A stretch of 34,695 bases of DNA from Bacteroides sp. 224 (GCF_010500995.1 NZ_QVMK01000033.1:1-34695); one strand, 5' to 3'. Counted from the first letter of the stretch, positions 24,806 through 32,629 are shown. Notes: generated by a model not told the origin, from the sequence alone. Numbers and translations: made by a program.

Positions 24806-25111
24806 TTAATCTCCGCAATATGAACCACTCCCACGACCGTAACCCATCGCAAATGAAACCGCTTCTGCGGATAACCCACTAAAGCAAACTTCTTTTTGTT
24901 TCTGCTCTTTGCGAGCATCGTGTGCAGCCCAACTTGCTGCAATGATAGCATTAAGCTTTTCTGCTTTTTCTTCACGAATGCGAACAGCATCTTTTTCCCA
25001 AGACCAAGCAGCTTTCAAACATTCAGACCATGAACGTCCTCTGCGTTGAAATTCATTGCTATAAAGTTTGTGTGCATCCTTCATTATCTGTTGTTTATTA
25101 TACCGCTTCAT
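24806..25111 (-). CDS. Small mobile-element protein (WSECLKAAW motif)
   Basis: The 101-residue protein has the N-terminal pattern QIMKDAHKLY...RRGRSWSECLKAAWSWEKDA, which I associate with small proteins in Bacteroides phages and islands. A central helix rich in Ala, Glu and Lys is followed by a Gly/Ser-rich tail. Function unknown. It is transcribed divergently from the XRE regulator, with TACATTTG at 25146-25153 as its -7 box, and directly precedes the 40-residue gene. Confidence 0.7.
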   Translation of the reverse strand: MKRYNKQQIMKDAHKLYSNEFQRRGRSWSECLKAAWSWEKDAVRIREEKAEKLNAIIAASWAAHDARKEQKQKEVCFSGLSAEAVSFAMGYGRGSGSYCGD

Positions 25112-25143
25112 ATACTTGTAGTGTTATTGGTTAATTATTGTAT

Positions 25144-25258
25144 TGCAAATGTAGTGCATTAAATATACGTATTAAAATAAAATGCATATTATTTGCCCTA
25201 CATTAACATTAATTATGTATATTGATTGATATACGAAATGTCATAGATTGTATATTTG
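25144..25258. promoter_or_regulatory. Divergent promoter region with dyads between the island genes
   Basis: TACATTTG (minus, 25146-25153) serves the WSECLKAAW gene and TATATTTG (25251-25258) the XRE gene. Between them ATGTAGTGCATT and AATGCAT...CTACAT form inverted arms. The arrangement is that of a repressor-controlled switch. Confidence 0.55.
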
Positions 25259-25284
25259 CTACATTACACTTAATAGTAAAGAAA

Positions 25285-25569
25285 ATGGGATTAAGAATTA
25301 AGGATGTTATTAAAGAAAAAGGTCTAACAGTACAGACCTTAGCAGAACGTATGGGGATTAATCGTGTGGGGCTTAGTAACCATATTAATGGTAATCCTTC
25401 TGTTGCGGTTTTAGAAAAGATTGCCGCTGCCTTGGAAGTTCCAATTCAAGAATTGTTTGAAGAGGAAGATTCCAAAACAATAAATGGATATGTTGAAATA
25501 AGACATGAGATATTTAGAATAAAGTCTTTCAGTGACCTAGAAGCCCTTATTGACCGTTTCAAGGAATAA
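25285..25569 (+). CDS. XRE-family helix-turn-helix regulator
   Basis: From the ATG at 25285 the protein has 94 residues: an HTH domain at about 1-60 (LRIKDVIKEKGLTVQTLAERMG, NRVGLSNHINGNPSV, IAAALEVPIQELFE) and a short C-terminal part ending SDLEALIDRFKE. The frame continues upstream to 25222, but the promoter TATATTTG ends at 25258, so that start would be untranscribed. It probably represses its own and the divergent promoter, in the way of phage or island regulators. Confidence 0.85.
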   Translation: MGLRIKDVIKEKGLTVQTLAERMGINRVGLSNHINGNPSVAVLEKIAAALEVPIQELFEEEDSKTINGYVEIRHEIFRIKSFSDLEALIDRFKE

Positions 25570-25650
25570 TTTTTCTATATTTCAGTATGTGATGAACGGT
25601 TATTTTCTTTGCTGTATGCATTCTATGTGTATATTGTCTAAAAATATGCA

Positions 25651-26013
25651 TTATTGAGCGTGTCTGTTTCGGTCATTTATAAACCTATTTATTTCTTCCT
25701 TAATAACTTTCTTGAGATAACTATCCTCATTTTGGAGCATTATGGCTACGAAGTTATGAGCTTGTTCAACAGAATCAAAGGCAATTGTATCCCTATGAAG
25801 GCATTGGTTGAGTAAATCCATACGTGCTGCTTTATCGGTTCTTCCAACTGACTTTTTCACTGTAGTGTCTTCTACTTGAAGGGCTTGTCTAATTATCTCA
25901 TATCTTTTCTTTTGTGAATCGGATATTTTACGTTTAGTTTCATCGGATTGCTTCTTTCCCCACATTGGGTTAAGGCTACCGCTCTTCATTACACCTCGTT
26001 TTGTTTGTTTCAT
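25651..26013 (-). CDS. NUMOD3-type motif protein without a nuclease domain
   Basis: The 120-residue protein contains GSLNPMWGKKQSDETKRKIS (about 11-30), the NUMOD3 pattern, which in homing endonucleases binds DNA next to a GIY-YIG or HNH domain. No nuclease domain is present here. The rest (TVKKSVGRTDKAARMDLLNQCL...) is helical and of unknown role. It may be a stand-alone DNA-binding accessory protein. It is convergent with the XRE gene and divergent from the polymerase-like gene. Confidence 0.7.
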   Translation of the reverse strand: MKQTKRGVMKSGSLNPMWGKKQSDETKRKISDSQKKRYEIIRQALQVEDTTVKKSVGRTDKAARMDLLNQCLHRDTIAFDSVEQAHNFVAIMLQNEDSYLKKVIKEEINRFINDRNRHAQ

Positions 26014-26142
26014 AATTATATATTATTTGAATAATGATTTTCAGATTCTTCTTTATATTTATTATTATGAAGTTACTTTAATGTTACTTCTACTAATAAA
26101 TATCACAATAAAGCAGAAAAGCCGTATTTTAGCAAAAAAATC

Positions 26143-27558
26143 ATGGGAAAGATAAAAGAAGGAAAAATCAGAATAGCTCAATTTTCAAATATAAGCATTG
26201 ATGAAATAGTAGATGCTCATATCGAATTCGTCACAACTCCCATCACTAGGGTGGCAAATTGGCAAGAAATAACATGTGACGAAAATTGTGCTATGCCAAA
26301 GTTAGAAGTAACTAAAAATGCTAAAAAGGCTCCTCGAAAGGCTGTTTTGTGTCATAAATATATATTTCTTCTTCACTTGATAATTATACGGTGTAGAACA
26401 AATAAGGAAAATAGAATACGTGTAGAGTATAAAATATTGACAAGTATTCTTGGCGATTGTTATGGCGATATGCTTTATAACCTTAAAAAAATGAGAATTA
26501 TTGATATGGAAACCGCCTATACACCTAGCAAAAAAAGCAGAGGTATTAGTCTTCTAAATTGGAGTATAGAATTTTTAGAATCGAAAAATTTGAAAGTAAT
26601 AGAGTATATTCATAAATATGAAAAATGTAAAAACAAGCTAGAACAAGAATATTTCAAAAATACAAAAAAAGATGAATTTGTGACTAAATACAATGAATCA
26701 CTATCGTGTTTAGATCTTACTAAGAGGGATAAGGCTATTGAATATATCCATTCTCGTAAATATAGTAGTTCACACAGTTATCATTTCTATCTAAGTAGAA
26801 TTGAAGATTTTAATAAAGATGAGTTGAGAGTAGTTAGTGTTGATAATAATAATAGAATATATCATTATTTTACAAACTTACCAAAAGTATTAAAACCATT
26901 CTATAATATTAAATATCAATTAGATATATCTAATTCTCATCCTTTATTATTTTCTTATTATTTAATTAAATATTATAAAATCAATAATGATATATTGGAT
27001 TGTTTATATAATTTATCTATTACGGAATATGATAATAATAAAGACCATAATGTATCCAAACAACTCTGTAATATGTTGAATGTTAAGAAGATAGGTGTTT
27101 CAAATGATGTTCTGAAATATATCTATGTTACGAGTAAAGGGAAGTTTTGGGATGATTTTGTTGAAACCTTTGGGTCGATGAATAGGGGAGAAGTGAAAGC
27201 CACTCTATTTAAAGAGGTTTTTTATAGCCATAGCACTACAACAAGAAATAAAGACTTTGCTAAAATATTCGTGAAACAATACCCTAATGTATGGAAGGTT
27301 ATCAGAAATATGAAGAAGTCAGATAAACTGCCTCACTTAATGATGCGGTTTGAAAGCCGTTTGTTTCGTCGGATATTAACAGAATGTTATAATCGTGGTT
27401 GGAAAGTTGTTTCAATCCATGATGCCATAGTAGTGCCTAGTATTGAGGAAAACAATTATATTAATATGGATGAACTTAAAGCCTTAATGATTGAGGTATA
27501 TAAGAGTTATAACCTCAATCCTAATGTTTCGGTGGATGTCTATGGAGAAAAAGCTTAA
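26143..27558 (+). CDS. Family-A-polymerase-like protein (candidate)
   Basis: The 471-residue protein is AT-rich in codon use. Its C-terminal half shows three motifs in the order of family-A polymerases: QLD261ISNSHPLLFS like motif A; R348-GEV-K352-ATLF-KEVFY361 like motif B; and SIH426-D427-AIVVP like motif C (HDE in DNA polymerase I; here HDA). The N-terminal 230 residues are basic and show no clear domain. It could be a divergent replication protein of the island. The match rests on short motifs read by eye and could be convergent. Confidence 0.55.
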   Translation: MGKIKEGKIRIAQFSNISIDEIVDAHIEFVTTPITRVANWQEITCDENCAMPKLEVTKNAKKAPRKAVLCHKYIFLLHLIIIRCRTNKENRIRVEYKILTSILGDCYGDMLYNLKKMRIIDMETAYTPSKKSRGISLLNWSIEFLESKNLKVIEYIHKYEKCKNKLEQEYFKNTKKDEFVTKYNESLSCLDLTKRDKAIEYIHSRKYSSSHSYHFYLSRIEDFNKDELRVVSVDNNNRIYHYFTNLPKVLKPFYNIKYQLDISNSHPLLFSYYLIKYYKINNDILDCLYNLSITEYDNNKDHNVSKQLCNMLNVKKIGVSNDVLKYIYVTSKGKFWDDFVETFGSMNRGEVKATLFKEVFYSHSTTTRNKDFAKIFVKQYPNVWKVIRNMKKSDKLPHLMMRFESRLFRRILTECYNRGWKVVSIHDAIVVPSIEENNYINMDELKALMIEVYKSYNLNPNVSVDVYGEKA

Positions 27559-27869
27559 TTTTTTTTCCAGATTTTTTCACGAGTAACCGTTCTTGATGTA
27601 GAGTGGGGTAGCTTCTATCGGATACTAGATAGAAGTTACCTATGCAAATTATAATGATTGAAGCAGTTTTAGTATTTGAGGTGTGCTCTCAATATAATTG
27701 ACAACCTCTCGAAATGCAAAGAATAGGTTCAATATTTCATTCGTTAAGGGTACAAATTAATCTTCTATAAGTCAACGATTTATGGAAGATTTTTTGTTGT
27801 ATACCTTTTACTTCCTCAAACATTCCTACCGCATCCTTTGTTACTTACACAAACAATAACTCAAGCCCT
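27559..27869. other. Intergenic region with two hairpins
   Basis: GTAGCTTCTATC (27608-27619) pairs with GATAGAAGTTAC (27628-27639). AATCTTCTATAA (27759-27770) pairs with TTTATGGAAGATT (27779-27791) followed by T's, a terminator-like form on the plus strand. No gene is seen. It probably holds the right side of the island, but no duplicated attachment site was found. Confidence 0.5.
27759..27795 (+). terminator. Rho-independent-like terminator
   Basis: A 12-base stem (with one G-U) and a run of six T's. It may end the transcript of the polymerase-like gene about 200 bases upstream. Confidence 0.55.
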
Positions 27870-28160
27870 ATGGAAAATTTAATTAAAAGACTACAAGTTG
27901 AAGCCGGTTTGACAGAAGAACAGGCTAAGAGATCTGTAATGGTAGTTATGGATTTTATGGATAAAGAAGGAATGGATATTGATTGGAGTAAGTATCTAAC
28001 CGGGAAATATGAAAAGATCAAAGATCAATCTAAATCTTTCTTCGATTCACTATCTCATAAAGCTAAGGAATATTCTGATATTATCTCGGATAAAGCAGAA
28101 GACTTGATGACGGAGGCTAAGCGTAAGGTGAGGGATATATCAGAAGATTTGAAAAAGTAA
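27870..28160 (+). CDS. Small conserved amphipathic-helix protein
   Basis: The 96-residue protein begins MENLIKRLQVEAGLTEEQAKRS, has WSKYLTGKY in the middle, and ends in a long amphipathic helix rich in Lys, Asp and Glu with a regular hydrophobic face (SFFDSLSHKAKEYSDIISDKAEDLM). I recognise the type as a conserved hypothetical of Bacteroides, but not a function. The apolipoprotein-like helices suggest membrane or nucleoid association, which is inference. Confidence 0.6.
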   Translation: MENLIKRLQVEAGLTEEQAKRSVMVVMDFMDKEGMDIDWSKYLTGKYEKIKDQSKSFFDSLSHKAKEYSDIISDKAEDLMTEAKRKVRDISEDLKK

Positions 28161-28204
28161 GAAACTGTTTCATAACGCCTTCTAAGGTTGGTGGACTATT
28201 GGGA

Positions 28205-28239
28205 AACGAAAGAAGTATTGAAAAAAGACTTCTTTCGTT
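28205..28239. terminator. Hairpin AACGAAAGAAGT/ACTTCTTTCGTT
   Basis: A perfect 12-base stem with an 11-base loop, 45 bases after the small amphipathic-helix gene. No clear T-tract follows. Confidence 0.5.
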
Positions 28240-28295
28240 GTGGCATAGTAATATAAATAATTAATTTTGTGCTATAACCCATAAATAGTTTATGT

Positions 28296-29369
28296 GTGGA
28301 GCCGAGTTTTATTCTGCAAAATACATCGCAACCTGTTATGTCTTCTCTCTCGCTGCTTATTGGCGAGGGTGCAACTTCTTTTTGCTACAAAGTTAACCGG
28401 GATGGTAAATGGCTCTTGATGAAGCAGTTGAAGCAAGAGTTTACTACCGACCCGCTATACTTGGAAGCGCTGAAAAAAGAGTTTGAAGTGGGGCAGCATT
28501 TGGATCATCCCAATATTGTGCGATATGTAAATGGAACCGACACCGAAATCTTTATGCAATATGTAGATGGGCTTCCGCTGAATCAGTTTATTAAGATGAA
28601 GCCCAACTACTTCAAAGACAAAGCCAATCGGAAACGCTTTGTCGACGAACTTACCTCTGCCATCGACTACCTGCACCTGCATCAGGTTTTGCACTTAGAC
28701 CTAAAACCAACTAACATCTTAATCACCCGGCAAGGAAACCATGTGAAGCTAATTGACTTTGGCTTTGCTTATCAGGATTGTTTTATCTATCAACCTGCCG
28801 GAACAGAAGGATACACGGCTCCGGAACAGATAAACGGAAGTGCTGACTTATCTCCTGCCAGTGATATTTATGCCATCGGACGAGTACTGAAAGAATTGAA
28901 TATCGGTTCGAGGAAAGTGATTAATAAATGCATGGCTGATGATCCGAAGCGTCGGTATCAATCGGTAGAAGAACTGAGAGCTGCATTACAATCGGCTTCG
29001 GGTAGGTGGCGGTATTGGGTAGTGGCCTGTGGGGTGGGGGTTGTGCTTGTGGGGGCTTTATCTTTCGATAGGCAAGATGGGGCGAAACTAAGTGAATACA
29101 ATCGTTATGAAGAAAAAATGAGATATTTCTTTGCCCCTGTTGATTCATTACTAAGTGATAGCTTGAAAGTGGGCGATGAATTTGCTGCGGCATTTAAAGA
29201 AGTTTTCGATGAATGCTATCGTGCAGCAAAGGAAGACGAACTTTGTGGTAAGTATATTGAGACAAAGGATAATGACTTTGCTAATTATACACAAGATGTT
29301 TTCGGTTTCTTTGTAGATAGAGCAGCTACGGAGCATGATGGTAGCTCCGTAGATGTTTCGGGTAAATAA
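28296..29369 (+). CDS. Membrane-anchored Ser/Thr protein kinase
   Basis: The 357-residue protein has a eukaryotic-type kinase domain: G-loop GEGATSF (23-29), ATP lysine K43, catalytic H133-L-D135-LKPTN140, D154-F-G156, and APEQ. The usual HRD arginine is Leu134, a non-RD kinase. One membrane segment (about 239-256) and about 100 outside residues follow, suggesting a receptor-like kinase of the inner membrane. The start is taken as GTG at 28296, since the nearby ATG at 28292 is out of frame; the Met at 28338 is another possibility. It converges with the two-domain regulator-like gene. Confidence 0.85.
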   Translation: MEPSFILQNTSQPVMSSLSLLIGEGATSFCYKVNRDGKWLLMKQLKQEFTTDPLYLEALKKEFEVGQHLDHPNIVRYVNGTDTEIFMQYVDGLPLNQFIKMKPNYFKDKANRKRFVDELTSAIDYLHLHQVLHLDLKPTNILITRQGNHVKLIDFGFAYQDCFIYQPAGTEGYTAPEQINGSADLSPASDIYAIGRVLKELNIGSRKVINKCMADDPKRRYQSVEELRAALQSASGRWRYWVVACGVGVVLVGALSFDRQDGAKLSEYNRYEEKMRYFFAPVDSLLSDSLKVGDEFAAAFKEVFDECYRAAKEDELCGKYIETKDNDFANYTQDVFGFFVDRAATEHDGSSVDVSGK

Positions 29370-29373
29370 TATT

Positions 29374-29988
29374 TTAGAGATAAAAATAATCGTCGTCAAA
29401 TACTTCTCCATATTCTTCTGTCTGATAGTCAAAATAACCATCTCCATAGTCGTCAAGCATTATATTTACTTCACCGGAACCGGATATTATTGTACTGAAT
29501 CCGGGTGTTATAAATCGTTCGCCTGTTTTTTTACGAGTATTATGGCTTTCTAAAACTTCAAATTCAAACCCATCAATATATCGTAATTTTGCATATTTAT
29601 TTGTATATCCAATTACGATCTCTTCGCCTTGCTCTAATCGGGAGATGTCTATATCTACTTCGTAAAATGTGTTTGCCGGATTTTCGATGGTTATTTTATT
29701 GTTATTTTCTTGATTTAAATATTTTTTATATTCCTCCCAATTCTTATATCCTAATATTTTAAGGAGGGTATTGATGGTGGCATCCTCAAAACCTATACAT
29801 TCTTCTTTGGAGCAATTATTATACCATATTCTATTCAGTGTGGCAGAGCTTATTCCTCCTTTGGATATTTCATCTAATTTTTCACCGACCTTTCGTGCTA
29901 TGTGTCCAGGTTTTTCTCTTGTTAGACCGAGTTTCTCTTCTATCTCTTGTTTGAGCCTTTTTAATTCTGTAGTGTAAATCCGGGGCAT
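29374..29988 (-). CDS. Two-domain protein, HTH-like N-terminus and beta-rich C-terminus, paralogue A
   Basis: The 204-residue protein has an N-terminal helical part with ISSATLNRIWYN and INTLLKILGYKNWEEYKKYL, and a C-terminal beta-rich part (DISRLEQGEEIVIGY, KLRYIDGFEFEVLESHN). The C-terminal end is very acidic (DDYGDGYFDYQTEEYGEVFDDDY). The same plan, with similar words in the same order, is found in the gene at 30788. It may be a DNA-binding protein that senses a small ligand, by inference from the plan only. It lies between the kinase and the BspA-like gene, divergent from the latter over a paired direct repeat. Confidence 0.55.
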   Translation of the reverse strand: MPRIYTTELKRLKQEIEEKLGLTREKPGHIARKVGEKLDEISKGGISSATLNRIWYNNCSKEECIGFEDATINTLLKILGYKNWEEYKKYLNQENNNKITIENPANTFYEVDIDISRLEQGEEIVIGYTNKYAKLRYIDGFEFEVLESHNTRKKTGERFITPGFSTIISGSGEVNIMLDDYGDGYFDYQTEEYGEVFDDDYFYL

Positions 29989-30013
29989 ATTTGTAATTAT
30001 TAGTAATTGGGTG

Positions 30014-30100
30014 TAAATATAGTTGTTTTCCTGATAATAAGATGATAATTAGATGAGAATTTCCTGATAATAATAGTGCCCTGAAGGCTCCATAACTTTG
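30014..30100. promoter_or_regulatory. Divergent promoters with a pair of 14-bp direct repeats
   Basis: TTTCCTGATAATAA occurs at 30027-30040 and 30060-30073, 33 bp apart (three helical turns). TAACTTTG (30093-30100) is the -7 box for the BspA-like gene, and TATATTTA (minus, 30014-30021) a near match for the other side. Each repeat falls in the -33 area of one promoter. Confidence 0.6.
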
Positions 30101-30125
30101 CAAAAGTAAACTTAACAGCCATAAA

Positions 30126-30785
30126 ATGAGTTATTGCAAATTACATGAAGCCTTTGAATTATTTCTGTTCAGGATTGAACAGATCGAGGCTTGGCTGTTG
30201 AGTAAGTTGAATATAAGCAGGTTCACACATTCTTTAATCAGGTTCCGATTGTTTGTGATATTTGTAGGCTTTTCTTTGTCTGGTTTGGCTCAGACAAATT
30301 CTTATAGTTTGAATTTTGGTCACCTTAATACTGATGGAGTAATGCTCTATTATTCGAAAATATCGCCAACCGAAGTTGCTTTAGTTAGAAAAACAGGTAA
30401 GGAGTATTCCGGAACGATTAAAGTTCCTGGTATAGTGAATTATGAAGGTAAAACATATTTTGTTACCAAAATAGGCGAAGGGGCTTTCCGCAGATCTCAT
30501 TCACTTAAGGAGGTGAGCCTGCCAGACCGCATAGTCGAAATTGAACGATATGCCTTTTATGGGTGTGATAACTTGTGTGTAATTACACTTTCCGTTTCGC
30601 TTAAAGTAATTGGAGAAGCAAGTTTCGCTCATTGCCCATTGTTGAAAGTAACTTTTCCCAAGTCGTTAGAATCTATTGGTTCGTATGCATTTTCCAATAG
30701 CAACGGCTTAATTTCCATACCAAGCACAACTAAACGGTTGCCCAATTGGAATAAAAACTGTGATGCAAAAATAATATATAGGTAA
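30126..30785 (+). CDS. BspA-type leucine-rich-repeat (LRR_5) protein
   Basis: The 219-residue protein has a hydrophobic stretch at about 40-56 (RFRLFVIFVGFSLSGLAQ) that looks like a signal peptide preceded by an unusually long N-terminal part. Three or more LRR_5 units follow: IGEGAFRRSHSLKEVSLP, IERYAFYGCDNLCVITL, IGEASFAHCPLLKVTFP, IGSYAFSNSNG. BspA repeats are common on Bacteroidetes surfaces. The promoter TAACTTTG ends 25 bases before this ATG, so the long start is likely real. The protein is probably exported and may bind host or matrix ligands, which is not shown. Confidence 0.75.
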   Translation: MSYCKLHEAFELFLFRIEQIEAWLLSKLNISRFTHSLIRFRLFVIFVGFSLSGLAQTNSYSLNFGHLNTDGVMLYYSKISPTEVALVRKTGKEYSGTIKVPGIVNYEGKTYFVTKIGEGAFRRSHSLKEVSLPDRIVEIERYAFYGCDNLCVITLSVSLKVIGEASFAHCPLLKVTFPKSLESIGSYAFSNSNGLISIPSTTKRLPNWNKNCDAKIIYR

Positions 30786-30787
30786 TA

Positions 30788-31357
30788 CTACATCTCTATT
30801 TCCACCATCACCAACCCTCCCTTAGCCCCTGCCACATAGCCGACCGCCTCATTCTCGCCCTGAACCAAATTGGTGAGATAGAGCGGTTGGTTTTGTACAA
30901 ACGATAGGCACTCAAATGTGTCGCCGGGTTGGAGCTTGGCATGCAAAGAGCTTATTACTTTGAAACGGGCATTACCCAAATACTCAAACTCGCACTTTCT
31001 ATTAGGGCGCCAACTGACGGAGATCCTATCGCCCACGGTTAAGTCTTTACAATCAATTCTCTTGGCACTAAAGAAGCTTGATTCTACTTCGCTATTATCT
31101 GCCAGATACTTAAGAAAACCGTCCCAGTCTTCATGACCGAGGAATTTGGAAAGAATGTCCAGCGTGCTCCGCCGTGGTGCTTCTGCTCCGCTAATGTAAC
31201 CCCATAAACGTTTGAGGGTGGTAGGGTTCAATCCTTCTTTCTGTTTCTGTTTGATGGCATCCGACAGGAATTCATAATCGGTAGGGCCATTCATCTTTCG
31301 ATGAACGGATTTTTCTAATGCTTCTTTAAGTGCGGCAAGTTCGGGCGTTTGTTTCAT
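30788..31357 (-). CDS. Two-domain protein, HTH-like N-terminus and beta-rich C-terminus, paralogue B
   Basis: The 189-residue protein repeats the plan of the gene at 29374: LNPTTLKRLWGYISG, RRSTLDILSKFLGHEDWDGFLKYL, then DLTVGDRISVSWRPNRKCEFEYLGNARF and KLQPGDTFECLSF. The C-terminal part may be a small beta-barrel that binds a ligand. The shared words make the two genes paralogues. It is convergent with the BspA-like gene, with 2 bases between the stops. Two tandem AGTCCTTTT words lie upstream of its start (plus-strand 31394-31412). Confidence 0.6.
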   Translation of the reverse strand: MKQTPELAALKEALEKSVHRKMNGPTDYEFLSDAIKQKQKEGLNPTTLKRLWGYISGAEAPRRSTLDILSKFLGHEDWDGFLKYLADNSEVESSFFSAKRIDCKDLTVGDRISVSWRPNRKCEFEYLGNARFKVISSLHAKLQPGDTFECLSFVQNQPLYLTNLVQGENEAVGYVAGAKGGLVMVEIEM

Positions 31358-31497
31358 GATGCAAATAAAAGAAAAAACAGAGATTGCTCAAAGAAAAGGA
31401 CTAAAAAGGACTTTGCTTTTTACAGCAATAACACACACCTTTGTAACCGCAACAGCCCATTTAGAGCAGAAATGCTTGAAATGTTCTGAATAATAAC

Positions 31498-31505
31498 TAT
31501 ATTTG
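31498..31505 (+). promoter_or_regulatory. -7 box of leader RNA copy 2
   Basis: TATATTTG is a perfect TAnnTTTG; CTTG at 31475-31478 lies 19 bases upstream as a -33 box. Transcription would start near 31512. Confidence 0.6.
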
Positions 31506-31776
31506 TCGTACCGATTAGCAATAATTGGTAGACATCTTAGAAATCAAACATTGAAAGTGTTTGACTTATCTCTCTCAAGTGAAATCTGGTAAATTTTAAA
31601 GGAAGGAGAATGAGTTGACTGCTCTCATGCTGTATAGGCGTGGGCTGTTGCTTATTTTACTTCCAAGGTTTACCAGAACCGCACTTGATAAAGTAAGCCA
31701 ACAGTTCCACGCTTTCTTTATCCTATAAACTCTTCTTTTGGGAACTGGCAGAAGAACCACTAAATACTATATTATT
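31506..31776 (+). ncRNA. Structured leader RNA, copy 2 (pseudoknot-like)
   Basis: The leader has TCAAGTG (31575-31581) pairing with CACTTGA (31682-31688), TCTGGTAAA (31585-31593) with TTTACCAGA (31669-31677) and GGAAG (31601-31605) with CTTCC (31660-31664). The crossing helix is GCGTGG..CTGTTG..CTTA (31638-31654) with TAAG..CAACAG..CCACGC (31694-31712). 5' hairpins are TACCGATT/AATTGGTA (31509-31530) and TCAAACA/TGTTTGA (31544-31564). The order matches copy 1; both end with ACGCTT(T)CTTTAT and are about 265 bases long. Confidence 0.6.
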
Positions 31777-32613
31777 ATGGTACGAGTAAAACATTTCAAA
31801 ACTTTCTTAGCATTTGCTGCATTAACCTTAGGGTTAAGTTTTTATTCTTGTAGTTCGGATGATGATGGTCCGGACGATTCAACCACCAATGCCCCTCTTG
31901 TAGGCAAATGGGAAGTTTCTAACCAAAATGCCGAATATGGCTCTTTCGAGTTTACCGGAGATCAGAAGTATATCATTACGCAACGCACCACCATACCGAC
32001 TGAAGGTTCTCGCTCGGTAACTCGCGCCGGAGAAACTTACATCATTGTTATTTTTGGCGATTATTCGACCAAAAGTACAGAAGGTAATGAGTATAAGTTA
32101 GACTTAAAGGAATTTGGTACGATAGTGATAAGCATTACCGAATCGGGAGCAACGATTACGGTGAATGGAGAAATGTATGATGTTAGTAAAGCACCTGAGG
32201 TTGCGATTACTGATAGAACTAAGCTGTTGTGTCATACATGGAATTTAGATAAAGCAAGGGAATATGTCCCTTCTGATGAAGAAGCACCGGAATATATCTT
32301 TATTGGTAATGGAGAAACTATAACATTTACGAATAACGGTACTTATGTTCAATATAATGCAAATTTAACAGAAGAGCAAAAAGAATATGATGGTATACCC
32401 GATTATGAATATGGTACTTGGAAATGGATAGACTCAAAAACTCTTGAGATGTCATATAATGGCTATCTTAGTGGTCATAGAGTTGAAACAAGACTTGCAA
32501 GATATACAGTTACTGAATTTACAAATAATAAATTAACGCTGGAATGTATAGTCGAATTTGAACCTGAAGAATACGATCCAGAGGATGAGTATACTATGTG
32601 GTTATCTCGTTAG
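31777..32613 (+). CDS. Two-domain lipocalin-like surface lipoprotein
   Basis: From the ATG at 31777 (the frame opens at 31738 with TTG) the protein has 278 residues. It has an SPII signal ending LSFYSC and SSDDDGPDD after the cysteine, a probable surface-export signal. Two lipocalin-like parts follow: PLVGKWEVSNQ... (about 40-145) and LLCHTWNLDKAREYV...TFTNNGTYVQY...GTWKWIDSKTLEMSYNGY. The ligand is unknown. It follows leader RNA copy 2, and a hairpin at 32630-32656 separates it from the next lipoprotein. Confidence 0.75.
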   Translation: MVRVKHFKTFLAFAALTLGLSFYSCSSDDDGPDDSTTNAPLVGKWEVSNQNAEYGSFEFTGDQKYIITQRTTIPTEGSRSVTRAGETYIIVIFGDYSTKSTEGNEYKLDLKEFGTIVISITESGATITVNGEMYDVSKAPEVAITDRTKLLCHTWNLDKAREYVPSDEEAPEYIFIGNGETITFTNNGTYVQYNANLTEEQKEYDGIPDYEYGTWKWIDSKTLEMSYNGYLSGHRVETRLARYTVTEFTNNKLTLECIVEFEPEEYDPEDEYTMWLSR

Positions 32614-32629
32614 AGTACAATTATAAATA

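Noticed and set aside
24682..24990. The full 102-codon frame from 24990
   Set aside because: It overlaps the WSECLKAAW gene in another frame and its first 60 residues look random; only the last 40, starting right after that gene's stop, look real.
27700..27720. CTCGAAATGC near 27710 as a copy of the tRNA-Leu end
   Set aside because: Only about six bases match the tRNA end, no better than chance.
20500..27737. TAGGTTCAATA at about 20500 and 27722 as attachment-site repeats
   Set aside because: The 11-base word also occurs near 20648 inside the recombinase gene, so the match looks like chance; serine recombinases need only a 2-base core, so no duplication is expected anyway.
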